64,000 bases of DNA. Source: Alkalilimnicola sp. S0819. GTDB lineage: Bacteria; Pseudomonadota; Gammaproteobacteria; Nitrococcales; WHIW01. Of this stretch, positions 55,848-63,323 are shown piece after piece; position 1 is the first letter of the stretch; each line of letters opens with the position of its first letter. Where the stretch lies: NCBI RefSeq assembly GCF_009295635.1, contig NZ_WHIW01000015.1, forward strand, positions 1 to 64,000, in the 5' to 3' direction. A program made the translations under genes and the position numbers. The notes under the pieces were generated by a model. The model worked only from the letters and a program-made list of their open reading frames with translations, did not search any database and was not told the DNA's origin.

Positions 55848-56345
55848 ATGGCCGAGAACCAACCCCAAGCGGGCGGGCAGGAACAGCAGGCGCCCCAGCA
55901 GAACTTCAACATCGTCAAGCTCTATCTCAAGGACTGCTCCTTCGAGGCGCCCAATACGCCCGACATCTTCCAGCAGGACTGGCAGCCCCAGGTGAACGTG
56001 GATCTGAACACCTCCGCCAGGTCGGTGGCCGAGAAAACCTACGAGGTCGTGGTCTCGGTGACGGTTACCGCGAAGATGGGCGAGAAGACCGCCTTCCTGG
56101 TGGAAGTGCAGCAGGCGGGCATCTTCCAGCTCGAGGGTTTCGACCAGCAGACCCTGCACGGCCTGCTGGGCGCCTACACGCCGGGCATCCTCTTCCCCTA
56201 CGCCCGTGAGGCGGTCTCCGATCTGGTGGGCAAGGGCGGCTTCCCGCAGTTGCAGCTCAACCCGGTGAACTTCGACGCCCTCTACGCCAAGCGCATGGCC
56301 GAGAAGCAGGCGGCCGAGGGCGCCGGCGAGGGCAGCACCCACTGA
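55848..56345 (+). CDS. secB: Protein-export chaperone SecB
   Basis: This 165-residue tetrameric chaperone keeps Sec-dependent precursors unfolded and hands them to SecA. The conserved core [20 protein letters not shown] then [30 protein letters not shown] and [20 protein letters not shown] leaves no doubt. An N-terminal Gln-rich stretch and a longer C-terminus than E. coli (155 aa) are minor differences. AAAGGAGCA precedes the ATG. Its TGA overlaps the gpsA ATG by one base. Confidence 0.96.
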   Translation: MAENQPQAGGQEQQAPQQNFNIVKLYLKDCSFEAPNTPDIFQQDWQPQVNVDLNTSARSVAEKTYEVVVSVTVTAKMGEKTAFLVEVQQAGIFQLEGFDQQTLHGLLGAYTPGILFPYAREAVSDLVGKGGFPQLQLNPVNFDALYAKRMAEKQAAEGAGEGSTH

Positions 56346-57340
56346 TGGGCGAGCTGGCGGTACTGGGAGCGGGCTCCTGGGGCACGGCGCTGGCCCTGGT
56401 GCTGGCCCGCAACGGCATTCGGGTGCGGCTCTGGGCCCACCGTCCGGCGCAGGCCGCGGCGCTGGCCCGCGACGGCGAAAACCGCCGCTACCTGCCCGGA
56501 ACCGCCTTCCCCGACACCCTCGGTGTCACCGACGACCTGGCCGCGGCGGTGGCGGGGCTGCGGGATATCCTGCTGGTGGTGCCCAGCCACGCCTTTCGCG
56601 CCACCCTGCGCGCCCTGCGCCCGCATTTGAGCGCGGATTGCCGCATCGCCTGGGCCACCAAGGGCCTGGATGCGGAATCCGGCGGGCTGCTGCACCAGGT
56701 GGTGGCGCAGGAGCTCAGCCCGGTGCCGCCCATGGCGGTGCTCTCGGGCCCGAGCTTCGCCCGGGAGGTGGCCGCCGGGCTGCCCACCGCGGTGACCATC
56801 GCCGCCGATCAGCCGGACTTCGCGCGGGACTTGGCCCGCGCCTTCCACAGCGAGGATTTCCGCCCCTACACCAGCACCGATCTGGCCGGGGTGGAGTTGG
56901 GCGGGGCGGTGAAGAACGTACTCGCCATCGCCACCGGGGTCTCCGACGGCCTGGGCTTCGGCGCCAACAGCCGGGCGGCGCTGATCACCCGGGGTCTGGC
57001 GGAGGTGAGTCGGCTGGCGGCGCATTTCCAGGCCGAGACCCACACCCTCATGGGGCTTTCCGGCATGGGCGATCTGATCCTCACCTGCACCGATGACCAG
57101 TCCCGCAACCGTCGCTTCGGCCTGGCGCTGGGGCGGGGCGAGAGCATCGAAGAGGCGCTGGAGGCCATCGGCCAGACGGTGGAGGGGCTGCGCACCGCGG
57201 ATGAAGTGCGGCAGTTGGCCGCCCACACCGGGGTGGAGATGCCCATCTGCCACGCCACCTGGCGATTGTTGCGCGGTGAATTGGGCCCGCGGGAAGCGGT
57301 GCACGCCCTGATGGAGCGGAAGATCAAGCCGGAGTTCTAA
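56345..57340 (+). CDS. gpsA: Glycerol-3-phosphate dehydrogenase (NAD(P)+)
   Basis: This 331-residue cytoplasmic enzyme reduces dihydroxyacetone phosphate to sn-glycerol-3-phosphate for phospholipid synthesis. The N-terminal Rossmann motif LGAGSWGTALALVLARNG, WATKGLDAESG, LSGPSFAREVAAGLPTAVT and LAGVELGGAVKNVLAIATG (with the catalytic Lys) are all present. It is coupled to secB. In E. coli cysE follows, but here it is followed by a repeat and the convergent trmL. Confidence 0.97.
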   Translation: MGELAVLGAGSWGTALALVLARNGIRVRLWAHRPAQAAALARDGENRRYLPGTAFPDTLGVTDDLAAAVAGLRDILLVVPSHAFRATLRALRPHLSADCRIAWATKGLDAESGGLLHQVVAQELSPVPPMAVLSGPSFAREVAAGLPTAVTIAADQPDFARDLARAFHSEDFRPYTSTDLAGVELGGAVKNVLAIATGVSDGLGFGANSRAALITRGLAEVSRLAAHFQAETHTLMGLSGMGDLILTCTDDQSRNRRFGLALGRGESIEEALEAIGQTVEGLRTADEVRQLAAHTGVEMPICHATWRLLRGELGPREAVHALMERKIKPEF

Positions 57341-57342
57341 GA

Positions 57343-57367
57343 CCGCGGCCATGAGCCGCGCTTACAC
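57343..57367. repeat. Dispersed repeat, copy 8, between gpsA and trmL
   Basis: CCGCGGCCATGAGCCGCGCT followed by TACAC. The TTA inside it is the TAA stop codon of trmL on the minus strand. Confidence 0.6.
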
Positions 57368-57829
57368 TTGGGCGCCCTCGAAGCCGTTCTGGCGCCAGGC
57401 CTCATAGACCACGGCGGTCACGGCATTGGCCAGGTTCAGGCTGCGGCTCTCCGGGCGCATGGGCAGGCGCAGGATCCGAGCGGGCTCCAGGGTATCCAGG
57501 ATAGCCGAGGGCAAGCCACGGGTTTCCGGGCCGAACAACAGGGCATCGCCTGGCCGAAAATCCGCCTGGTAGACACTGCCCGCCCCCCGCGTGGACAGCG
57601 CCCAGAGCCGCCGGGGCGTCGCCGCGGCAACGAAGCCATCCAGATCCGCATGTTCCCGCACCTCGGCCCACTCGTGATAATCCAGCCCCGCGCGGCGCAG
57701 CAGGCGGTCATCCATGTGAAAGCCCAGCGGGCGAATCAGGTGCAGTCGGCAACCGCTGTTGGCGCACAAGCGGATGATATTGCCCGTATTCGGCGGGATC
57801 TCCGGCTCCAGCAACACGACATGGAACAT
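57362..57829 (-). CDS. trmL: tRNA (cytidine/uridine-2'-O-)-methyltransferase TrmL
   Basis: This 155-residue SPOUT methyltransferase 2'-O-methylates the wobble base of leucine tRNAs. It has MFHVVLLEPEIPPNTGNIIR, CRLHLIRPLGFHMDD, and the knot residues LFGPETRGLPSAILD and RILRLPMRPESRSLNLANAV. The length is exactly that of the family. Its ATG overlaps the ntrC stop, making it the third gene of ntrB-ntrC-trmL. Elsewhere it usually neighbours gpsA or cysE, so both contexts meet here. Confidence 0.95.
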   Translation of the reverse strand: MFHVVLLEPEIPPNTGNIIRLCANSGCRLHLIRPLGFHMDDRLLRRAGLDYHEWAEVREHADLDGFVAAATPRRLWALSTRGAGSVYQADFRPGDALLFGPETRGLPSAILDTLEPARILRLPMRPESRSLNLANAVTAVVYEAWRQNGFEGAQV

Positions 57830-59226
57830 CAGACGCTCAGCCTCAATTCCTTGATCTTGCGGGTAAGGGTGTTGCGGCCCCAGCCGAGCAGGCGGGCGGC
57901 CTCCTGACGCCGCCCGCCGGTGCGGCGCAGGGCGGTCTCGATCAGGATCCGCTCCAGCCGGGGCACGGCCTCGCTGAGCACCCCTTCGCCGCCGCCGGCC
58001 AGCGAGCGTTCGGCCCAGCTGGCGAGCGCCCGCTCCCAGTGCTCGCCATCCCCCACCGCCTGCGCCTCGTCATCACGCAGCTCCGAAGGCAGGTCCTCCG
58101 GGTGAATCTCCTGACCGCTCGCCATCACCGTGAGCCAGCGGCAGCTGTTCTCCAGCTGCCGCACATTGCCCGGCCAGGCGTAGGCGCTGAGGTGGCCTTC
58201 GGTCTCCGGCCGCAGGCTCTTGGGCTCGACACCCAGTTCCCCGGCGGCCCGGGCGAGGAAGAAACGTGCCAGCTGCGGGATGTCCTCGCGCCGCTCGCGC
58301 AGGGCGGGCAGCTGAATGCGGATCACGTTCAGGCGGTGGAACAGGTCCTCGCGAAAGCCCCCTTCCGCCACCCGCCGCTCCAGATTCTGATGGGTGGCGG
58401 CGACGATGCGCACATCCACCTTCAGGGAGGTGAGCCCGCCGACTCGGTAAAACTCCCCATCGGCCAGCACCCGAAGCAGGCGTGTCTGTAGCTCGGCGGG
58501 CATATCGCCGATTTCATCCAGAAAAAGGGTGCCGCCATCGGCCTGCTCGAAGCGACCCTGTCGAGTGGCGGTGGCACCGGTGAAGGCACCCTTTTCGTGG
58601 CCGAACAGCTCGGATTCCATCAGGTCTCGCGGAATCGCCGCCATGTTCAACGCGATGAAGGGCCGGTCCCGGCGCGGGCTGTGCCGATGCAGGGCGCGAG
58701 CCACCAATTCCTTGCCGGTGCCCGATTCGCCGTTGATCAACACATTGATGTGAGAGGAGGCGAGCCGCCCTATGGCGCGGAACACCTGCTGCATGGCCGG
58801 TGCCTCGCCGATGATCTCGGGCAGCGGCTCGGGCTCGGCGGGGGCTGTGCTGCTTCCCTTGCGGGTCTGCAGGGCGCGGCGCACCAGTTCCACGGCCTCG
58901 TCCAGGTCGAAGGGCTTGGGCAGGTAGTCGAAGGCGCCGCCCTGGTAGGCGGAGACCGCCGACTCCAGGTCCGAATGGGCGGTCATGATGATCACCGGCA
59001 GGCGCGGCCAGCGCTCGGCCACCTCGCTCAACAGGCCCATGCCGCTCAGCCCCGGCATGCGCACATCGCTGAGCAGCACGGCGGGCTGCTCCCGGGCGAG
59101 GGCGGTGAGCACCGTATCGGCCCGCTCGAAGCTGCGCACCGCAAAGCCCGCCTGCGCCAGGGCGCGCTCCAGCACCCAGCGGATGGAGCTATCGTCGTCG
59201 ACGATCCAGACACCGGCCTCGATCAT
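57829..59226 (-). CDS. ntrC: Nitrogen regulation protein NR(I)
   Basis: This 465-residue sigma-54-dependent activator has a receiver domain (VWIVDDDSSIRWVLERAL, Asp in LLSDVRMPGLSG), a central AAA+ domain with Walker A INGESGTGKELVAR, the sigma-54-contacting HEKGAFTGATATRQG and Walker B TLFLDEIGD. The C-terminal Fis-type HTH (GRRQEAARLLGWGRNTLTRK) binds TGCACCN5GGTGCA-like sites. It overlaps ntrB by four bases (ATGA). Such sites are present upstream of glnA and ntrB in this window. Confidence 0.97.
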   Translation of the reverse strand: MIEAGVWIVDDDSSIRWVLERALAQAGFAVRSFERADTVLTALAREQPAVLLSDVRMPGLSGMGLLSEVAERWPRLPVIIMTAHSDLESAVSAYQGGAFDYLPKPFDLDEAVELVRRALQTRKGSSTAPAEPEPLPEIIGEAPAMQQVFRAIGRLASSHINVLINGESGTGKELVARALHRHSPRRDRPFIALNMAAIPRDLMESELFGHEKGAFTGATATRQGRFEQADGGTLFLDEIGDMPAELQTRLLRVLADGEFYRVGGLTSLKVDVRIVAATHQNLERRVAEGGFREDLFHRLNVIRIQLPALRERREDIPQLARFFLARAAGELGVEPKSLRPETEGHLSAYAWPGNVRQLENSCRWLTVMASGQEIHPEDLPSELRDDEAQAVGDGEHWERALASWAERSLAGGGEGVLSEAVPRLERILIETALRRTGGRRQEAARLLGWGRNTLTRKIKELRLSV

Positions 59227-60272
59227 GGGTAATCCTCCAGCGGCAGCCACAGGGTGAAAACGGTGTGACCGGGCTCACTGGCACACTCGATCAGGCCCCC
59301 GTGCTGATTCACCAGGGTCTGGGAGATGGACAGCCCCAGCCCGGAACCCTGGGCACGGGTGGTGACCATGGGGTAGAAGATCTGATCCTGCAGCGGGGCG
59401 GGAATGCCCGGGCCGCTATCGATGATGTCGATGCGCGCCACCAGCTTGTGGGTGGTCTGATCGATGGTGAACTGGCGCTGGGTGCGGGTGCGCAGAACGA
59501 TGCGCCCCTGCTCGCCCACCGCCTCCAGGCCGTTGCGCACCACGTTGAGCACCGCCTGGATGAGCTGGTCCGCCGCACCCCGGAAAGGCGGGATGCTGGG
59601 GTCGTAATCGCGCACGATCGCCACCTCGGGCGGCGCTTCGGCCCGCACCAGCTGGCGCACCCGTTCCAGCACCTCGTGGATGTTCACCATGCCCTGCTGG
59701 GGCGGCTGATGCGGGCCCAGCAGCCCATCCACCAGGGTCTGCAGACGATCCGCCTCGTGGATGATGACCTGGGTGTACTCCCGCAACCCGGCCTCGGGCA
59801 GCTCGCGCTCCAGCAACTGCGCCGCGCCCCGCAGGCCGCCCAAGGGGTTCTTGATCTCATGGGCCAGGCCCCGGATCAGCTCTCGGGTGGCCTTGTTCTG
59901 GGCAATGAGCTGATACTCGCGGCTGATGCGCAGATGCCGATCCAGCTGGCTGAGTTCCAGCAGGGCGTGCCCGCCGGCCAAGGGCGTGATGGTGCAGTCC
60001 ACCGTCATGAGCTGGCCGTTGATCAGCAGGCGGCGCTCGCGCTCGGTGTAAGCCGCGCCGGTTTCCAATGCCTGGCGCAGCGCCTCGCCCAGGCCATCGG
60101 CGCCGGGGGCGAGCTGCTCCAGAGACTGGCCGGCGGCCTGGCGCGCGCTGGTGGCGAAGAGGATCTCGGCGGCGGGATTCATGTACCCCAGCCGGCCTTG
60201 CTCATCGAGCAGCGCCACGGCGGTGCTCAGATGCTCCTGGATATTGGGTGTGGCGCGTCGTTCGGCATTCAT
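59223..60272 (-). CDS. ntrB: Nitrogen regulation histidine kinase NR(II)
   Basis: This 349-residue cytoplasmic PAS-containing kinase/phosphatase is controlled by PII. The PAS-like N-terminus (STAVALLDEQGRLGYMNPAA) precedes the H-box RGLAHEIKNPLGGLRGAAQ, the N-box LIQAVLNVVRNGLEAVGEQG, and the G-boxes IDSGPGIPAPLQ and GSGLGLSISQTLV. No good Shine-Dalgarno is seen before the chosen ATG; an alternative start is possible. A TGGTGC-N5-TTGCA -24/-12-like element lies 13-28 bp upstream (60285-60300), unusually close. Confidence 0.95.
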   Translation of the reverse strand: MNAERRATPNIQEHLSTAVALLDEQGRLGYMNPAAEILFATSARQAAGQSLEQLAPGADGLGEALRQALETGAAYTERERRLLINGQLMTVDCTITPLAGGHALLELSQLDRHLRISREYQLIAQNKATRELIRGLAHEIKNPLGGLRGAAQLLERELPEAGLREYTQVIIHEADRLQTLVDGLLGPHQPPQQGMVNIHEVLERVRQLVRAEAPPEVAIVRDYDPSIPPFRGAADQLIQAVLNVVRNGLEAVGEQGRIVLRTRTQRQFTIDQTTHKLVARIDIIDSGPGIPAPLQDQIFYPMVTTRAQGSGLGLSISQTLVNQHGGLIECASEPGHTVFTLWLPLEDYP

Positions 60273-60284
60273 GGGGAATCTCGA

Positions 60285-60300
60285 TGCAATAAGCGCACCA
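60285..60300 (-). promoter_or_regulatory. Possible sigma-54 element before ntrB
   Basis: Minus-strand TGGTGCGCTTATTGCA has GG and GC ten bases apart, as in -24/-12 promoters, but with TGC instead of CAC at -24. It is so close to the ntrB ATG that a normal leader is impossible, so either the start codon is further downstream or the match is chance. Confidence 0.3.
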
Positions 60301-60385
60301 GCGGCGCATGGCGGCGGAGAACGCGCCACGGCGGGCGTTGGGCGGCGCGCTCAGGTGCCCAGTATAGAGAAGAGCGGTGGCGAGG

Positions 60386-60402
60386 CGCACCAATTTGGTG
60401 CA
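60386..60402. promoter_or_regulatory. Putative NtrC binding site upstream of ntrB
   Basis: CGCACCAATTTGGTGCA matches the NtrC palindrome TGCACC-N5-GGTGCA at 11 of 12 defined positions. It lies 114 bp before ntrB, suggesting autoregulation. Confidence 0.6.
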
Positions 60403-60490
60403 TAAACGCGTTGCAGGCGCGGCGGGTGTCCGCGATAACACGATGGGCAGTCGGCTTCGGAGCCGCTAGCGCTCGGTGGAAAAGCGGCGA

Positions 60491-60516
60491 AATCGCGGCC
60501 ATGAGCCGCCTCTACC
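60491..60516. repeat. Dispersed repeat, copy 9
   Basis: AATCGCGGCCATGAGCCGCC followed by TCTACC, between the ntrB control region and the DUF4124 gene. Confidence 0.55.
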
Positions 60517-60544
60517 GGCTACCGGGGCGTCGGCGGCTCGGCGA

Positions 60545-61183
60545 TCATTGCAGGGGGGATCGCCCGCCCATGGGCGCGGGCGGCCGCGGTGCGCCGCCCC
60601 CGGGGGCAGGCGCGCCGGGCAGGGGGTTCGGGGCCTGGTTGTCGGCCCCGTCTCGATCTTCACCGGCCACGCTGGGCTTGTGGTAGTGGAAGCTCACGGT
60701 AGCGCTGCGGGCAAGGGTCTGCCCCTGCCCGTCCAGCACCACGGCGGCCAGGCTGTGGCTGCCCCGCTCCACGCCGGTGAGCTGGGCGGAGGGCGTGGCC
60801 ACCGGCTGGCCGAAGGCGGCGCCATCGAGCAGGAACTGCACCCGGTGGCCGGGGCGCAAGCCCGGCTCCAGGGCGAGCTGCACCGGAATGGTGTTGGTGG
60901 TGTTGCGGAAGGTTTCGTCCGCGGCGGGCCGAGTGATGGCCACCCGGGCGTAGGGGGCTACGTCGGACTGCGCGGCGTCCCTGGGAGCGGCACGGCGGCC
61001 GGACGGCGCGGCCGACGGGCGCTGGCCCTCGAACTCGTTGGGCGGGCGCCGGGTCAGATCCAGGCGCTGGGCGCCCTCCACCGGCCGATCGCTGTAGTGG
61101 ATGCGGCCCTGGGCATCGCGCCATTTGTAGACCTCGGCCTGGGCGAGCAGGGGCAGCAGCAGGATGAGCAAGAAGATACGCAT
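60545..61183 (-). CDS. DUF4124 domain exported protein
   Basis: This 212-residue protein has a cleavable signal (MRIFLLILLLPLLAQA) and then the DUF4124 motif EVYKWRDAQGRIHYSDRPVE. A linker and an Ig-like beta domain follow (RVAITRPAADETFRNTTNTI, then HRVQFLLDGAAFGQPVATPS). The C-terminus is Pro/Gly-rich and disordered. Proteins of this type are periplasmic and of unknown function, and are often found between glnA and ntrBC in gammaproteobacteria, as here. The start is the ATG giving the signal peptide; longer frames overlap the glnA terminator. Confidence 0.9.
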   Translation of the reverse strand: MRIFLLILLLPLLAQAEVYKWRDAQGRIHYSDRPVEGAQRLDLTRRPPNEFEGQRPSAAPSGRRAAPRDAAQSDVAPYARVAITRPAADETFRNTTNTIPVQLALEPGLRPGHRVQFLLDGAAFGQPVATPSAQLTGVERGSHSLAAVVLDGQGQTLARSATVSFHYHKPSVAGEDRDGADNQAPNPLPGAPAPGGGAPRPPAPMGGRSPLQ

Positions 61184-61227
61184 ACCGCAAAGATAGGGCA
61201 TGGCGCGGGGTGCGGCAATGCGGCACG

Positions 61228-61250
61228 AAAAACCCCCGCCGGGGCGGGGG
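61228..61250 (-). terminator. Rho-independent terminator of glnA
   Basis: On the minus strand an 8-bp stem CCCCCGCC/GGCGGGGG with a 2-base loop is followed by TTTTT, about 100 bp after the glnA stop. Another inverted repeat (CCCGGAAGACAC at 61268-61279 with GTGTCTTCCGGG at 61326-61337) lies between them. Confidence 0.8.
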
Positions 61251-61341
61251 TGGGTGACGGTGCCGGGCCCGGAAGACACTGCGCGTTTCCCTTGGGCCGC
61301 GCTGGCGGGCGAAGGGAATCGATCCGTGTCTTCCGGGTGCC

Positions 61342-62757
61342 TCAGCAGCTGTAGTACATATCGAATTCCACCGGGTGCGTGGTCATGCGCAGGCGCTGGA
61401 CTTCGTCCATCTTCAGCGCAATGTAGGCGTCGATGGCGTCATCGGTGAACACGCCGCCGGCGGTGAGGAACTCGCGGTCCGCGTCCAGCGCCTGCAGCGC
61501 CTCTTCCAGGGAGAAGGCCACCTTGGGAATGTCCTTCTCCTCTTCCGGCGGCAGGTCGTAGAGATCCTTGTCCATGGCATCGCCCGGGTGGATCTTGTTC
61601 TGGATGCCGTCCAGCCCCGCCATCAGCAAGGCGGCGAAGGCCAGATACGGGTTGGCGGTGGAGTCCGGGAAACGCACCTCGACACGCCGCGCCTTGGGGT
61701 TGGTGACGTAGGGGATGCGGATGGACGCGGAGCGGTTGCGGGCGGAGTAGGCCAGCAGCACCGGCGCCTCGAAGCCCGGCACCAGACGCTTGTAGCTGTT
61801 GGTGGAGGCGTTGCAGAAGGCGTTGATGGCCTTGGCGTGCTTGATCACACCACCGATGTAGTACAGCGCCATTTCGGACAGGCCCCCGTACTCATTGCCG
61901 GCGAACAGCGCCTTGCCGTCCTGGCCGATGGACATGTGCACGTGCATGCCGCTGCCGTTGTCACCCACCAGGGGCTTGGGCATGAAGGTGACGGTCTTGC
62001 CGTAGGCGTGGGCCACGTTGTGCACGGCGTACTTGAGGTTCTGCACCTCGTCGGCCTTCAGCACCAGGGTGTTGGCGCCCACGCCGATCTCGCACTGCCC
62101 GGCGGTGGCCACTTCATGGTGATGCACTTCCACGGTCTGGCCCATGGCTTCCAGCGCTTCGCACATGGCGCCGCGCAGATCATGCAGGGAGTCCACCGGG
62201 GGCACGGGGAAATAGCCACCCTTCACGCCCGGACGATGGCCCATGTTGCCGTCGGCGTAGACCCGCTCGGAGTTCCAGCCGGCTTCTTCGGAGTCGATCT
62301 TGCAGAAGCTGCCGCTCATGTCGGAGCCCCAGCGCACATCGTCGAACACGAAGAACTCGTTCTCCGGACCGAACAGGGCGCGATCGCCCACGCCGGTGGA
62401 CTGCAGGTAGGCCTCGGCGCGACGCGCGATGGAGCGCGGATCACGCTCGTAGCCCTGCATGGTGGTCGGCTCGATGATGTCGCAGATGATGTTCAGCGTG
62501 GGCTCGTCGAAAAAGGGGTCGAGCACCGCGGTGGCCGCGTCGGGCAGCAGGATCATGTCGGACTCGTTGATGCCCTTCCAGCCGGAGATGGAGGAGCCGT
62601 CGAACATCTTGCCCGACTCGAAGAACTCCTCGTCCACCTCGCTGGCGGGAATGGTCACGTGCTGCATCTTGCCCTTGGTATCGGTGAACCGCATGTCCAC
62701 GTACCGGATGCCTTCGTCCTGGATCTGTTTGATGACGTCTGCTGCTGTGCGAGACAT
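61342..62757 (-). CDS. glnA: Glutamine synthetase, type I
   Basis: This 471-residue GSI-beta dodecameric enzyme condenses glutamate and ammonium with ATP. Markers are [49 protein letters not shown], the ATP-site [16 protein letters not shown] and the adenylylation motif [15 protein letters not shown] with Tyr400, so activity is controlled by GlnE. Transcription is expected from the -24/-12 promoter at 62807-62822 with NtrC sites upstream. A strong terminator follows. Confidence 0.98.
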   Translation of the reverse strand: MSRTAADVIKQIQDEGIRYVDMRFTDTKGKMQHVTIPASEVDEEFFESGKMFDGSSISGWKGINESDMILLPDAATAVLDPFFDEPTLNIICDIIEPTTMQGYERDPRSIARRAEAYLQSTGVGDRALFGPENEFFVFDDVRWGSDMSGSFCKIDSEEAGWNSERVYADGNMGHRPGVKGGYFPVPPVDSLHDLRGAMCEALEAMGQTVEVHHHEVATAGQCEIGVGANTLVLKADEVQNLKYAVHNVAHAYGKTVTFMPKPLVGDNGSGMHVHMSIGQDGKALFAGNEYGGLSEMALYYIGGVIKHAKAINAFCNASTNSYKRLVPGFEAPVLLAYSARNRSASIRIPYVTNPKARRVEVRFPDSTANPYLAFAALLMAGLDGIQNKIHPGDAMDKDLYDLPPEEEKDIPKVAFSLEEALQALDADREFLTAGGVFTDDAIDAYIALKMDEVQRLRMTTHPVEFDMYYSC

Positions 62758-62806
62758 TGCTCGACCTCCACTGGGGATAAAGCGATAAATTTCACGGGCT
62801 GAAGAA

Positions 62807-62822
62807 GCAGAAACCGTGCCAA
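62807..62822 (-). promoter_or_regulatory. Sigma-54 promoter of glnA
   Basis: Minus-strand TTGGCACGGTTTCTGC fits the -24/-12 consensus TTGGCAC-N5-TTGC, with invariant GG and GC ten bases apart and one mismatch in the -12 part. It lies 50-65 bp before the glnA start, giving a ~40-base leader. Confidence 0.8.
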
Positions 62823-62842
62823 GGCAGGCGCATCAGAAAAAA

Positions 62843-62932
62843 CGGGCCTTTATGGTGCATGGGGCAGGCGCGCCGGGCAGACAATGCACCACGAAGAGGC
62901 AAGGGCGGCCAAAAACGCACCATTAAGGTGCA
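62843..62932. promoter_or_regulatory. NtrC binding-site cluster upstream of glnA
   Basis: Three sites of the TGCACC-N5-GGTGCA type: 62916-62932 (CGCACCATTAAGGTGCA, 11 of 12 defined positions), 62885-62901 (TGCACCACGAAGAGGCA, one strong half) and 62843-62859 (on the minus strand TGCACCATAAAGGCCCG, one strong half). The arrangement of one strong and two weaker sites 20-110 bp upstream of the -24 box suits NtrC enhancer activity. Confidence 0.7.
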
Positions 62933-62937
62933 ACCGC

Positions 62938-63168
62938 CTAGTCATCCAACTCCAGTCGTACCCGCCGAATGTCCCCCTGGCCCGGTTCGATCAGCAGCCG
63001 ACAGTGGTGGCGGCCCGCCCAGTCCTCCAGCCCCGGCAGGGAATCCGGGTCGTCCAGCTCCAGCAGCAGGCTGTCCCCGGCGCAGAGCTGGCGGGCATAG
63101 GTTTCGGTGTGCAACAACGGTTCCGGTGCTCGCTGGCCGCGCAGGTCCAGATAATACTCGTGACTCAT
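62938..63168 (-). CDS. TusA-like protein lacking the catalytic cysteine
   Basis: This 76-residue protein has the SirA/TusA pattern: YLDLRGQRAPEPLLHTETY, then GDSLLLELDDPDSLPGLEDW. In TusA the motif is G-x-R-C-P-x-P and the cysteine carries persulfide sulfur; here it is Ala14. Two other cysteines (29 and 56) are not at the usual place. Sulfur transfer is therefore unlikely, and a regulatory or redox-partner role is possible. The ATG is preceded by GAGAGGCGGG on the minus strand. The gene ends just before the NtrC cluster of glnA. Confidence 0.8.
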   Translation of the reverse strand: MSHEYYLDLRGQRAPEPLLHTETYARQLCAGDSLLLELDDPDSLPGLEDWAGRHHCRLLIEPGQGDIRRVRLELDD

Positions 63169-63323
63169 CCCGCCTCTCCGGGTCATCGGCTGTCGATCGC
63201 CCAGATATAGCCCATCCCGGGCCCAGGGGCAAAGCCGCCCCCTACATAGGGAGGCCGGGGACGGCTATACTCGCGGGCTCGGTTTTCGGCCAAAGCGCCG
63301 ATGCACGCTCATAGGGGGTTTTC

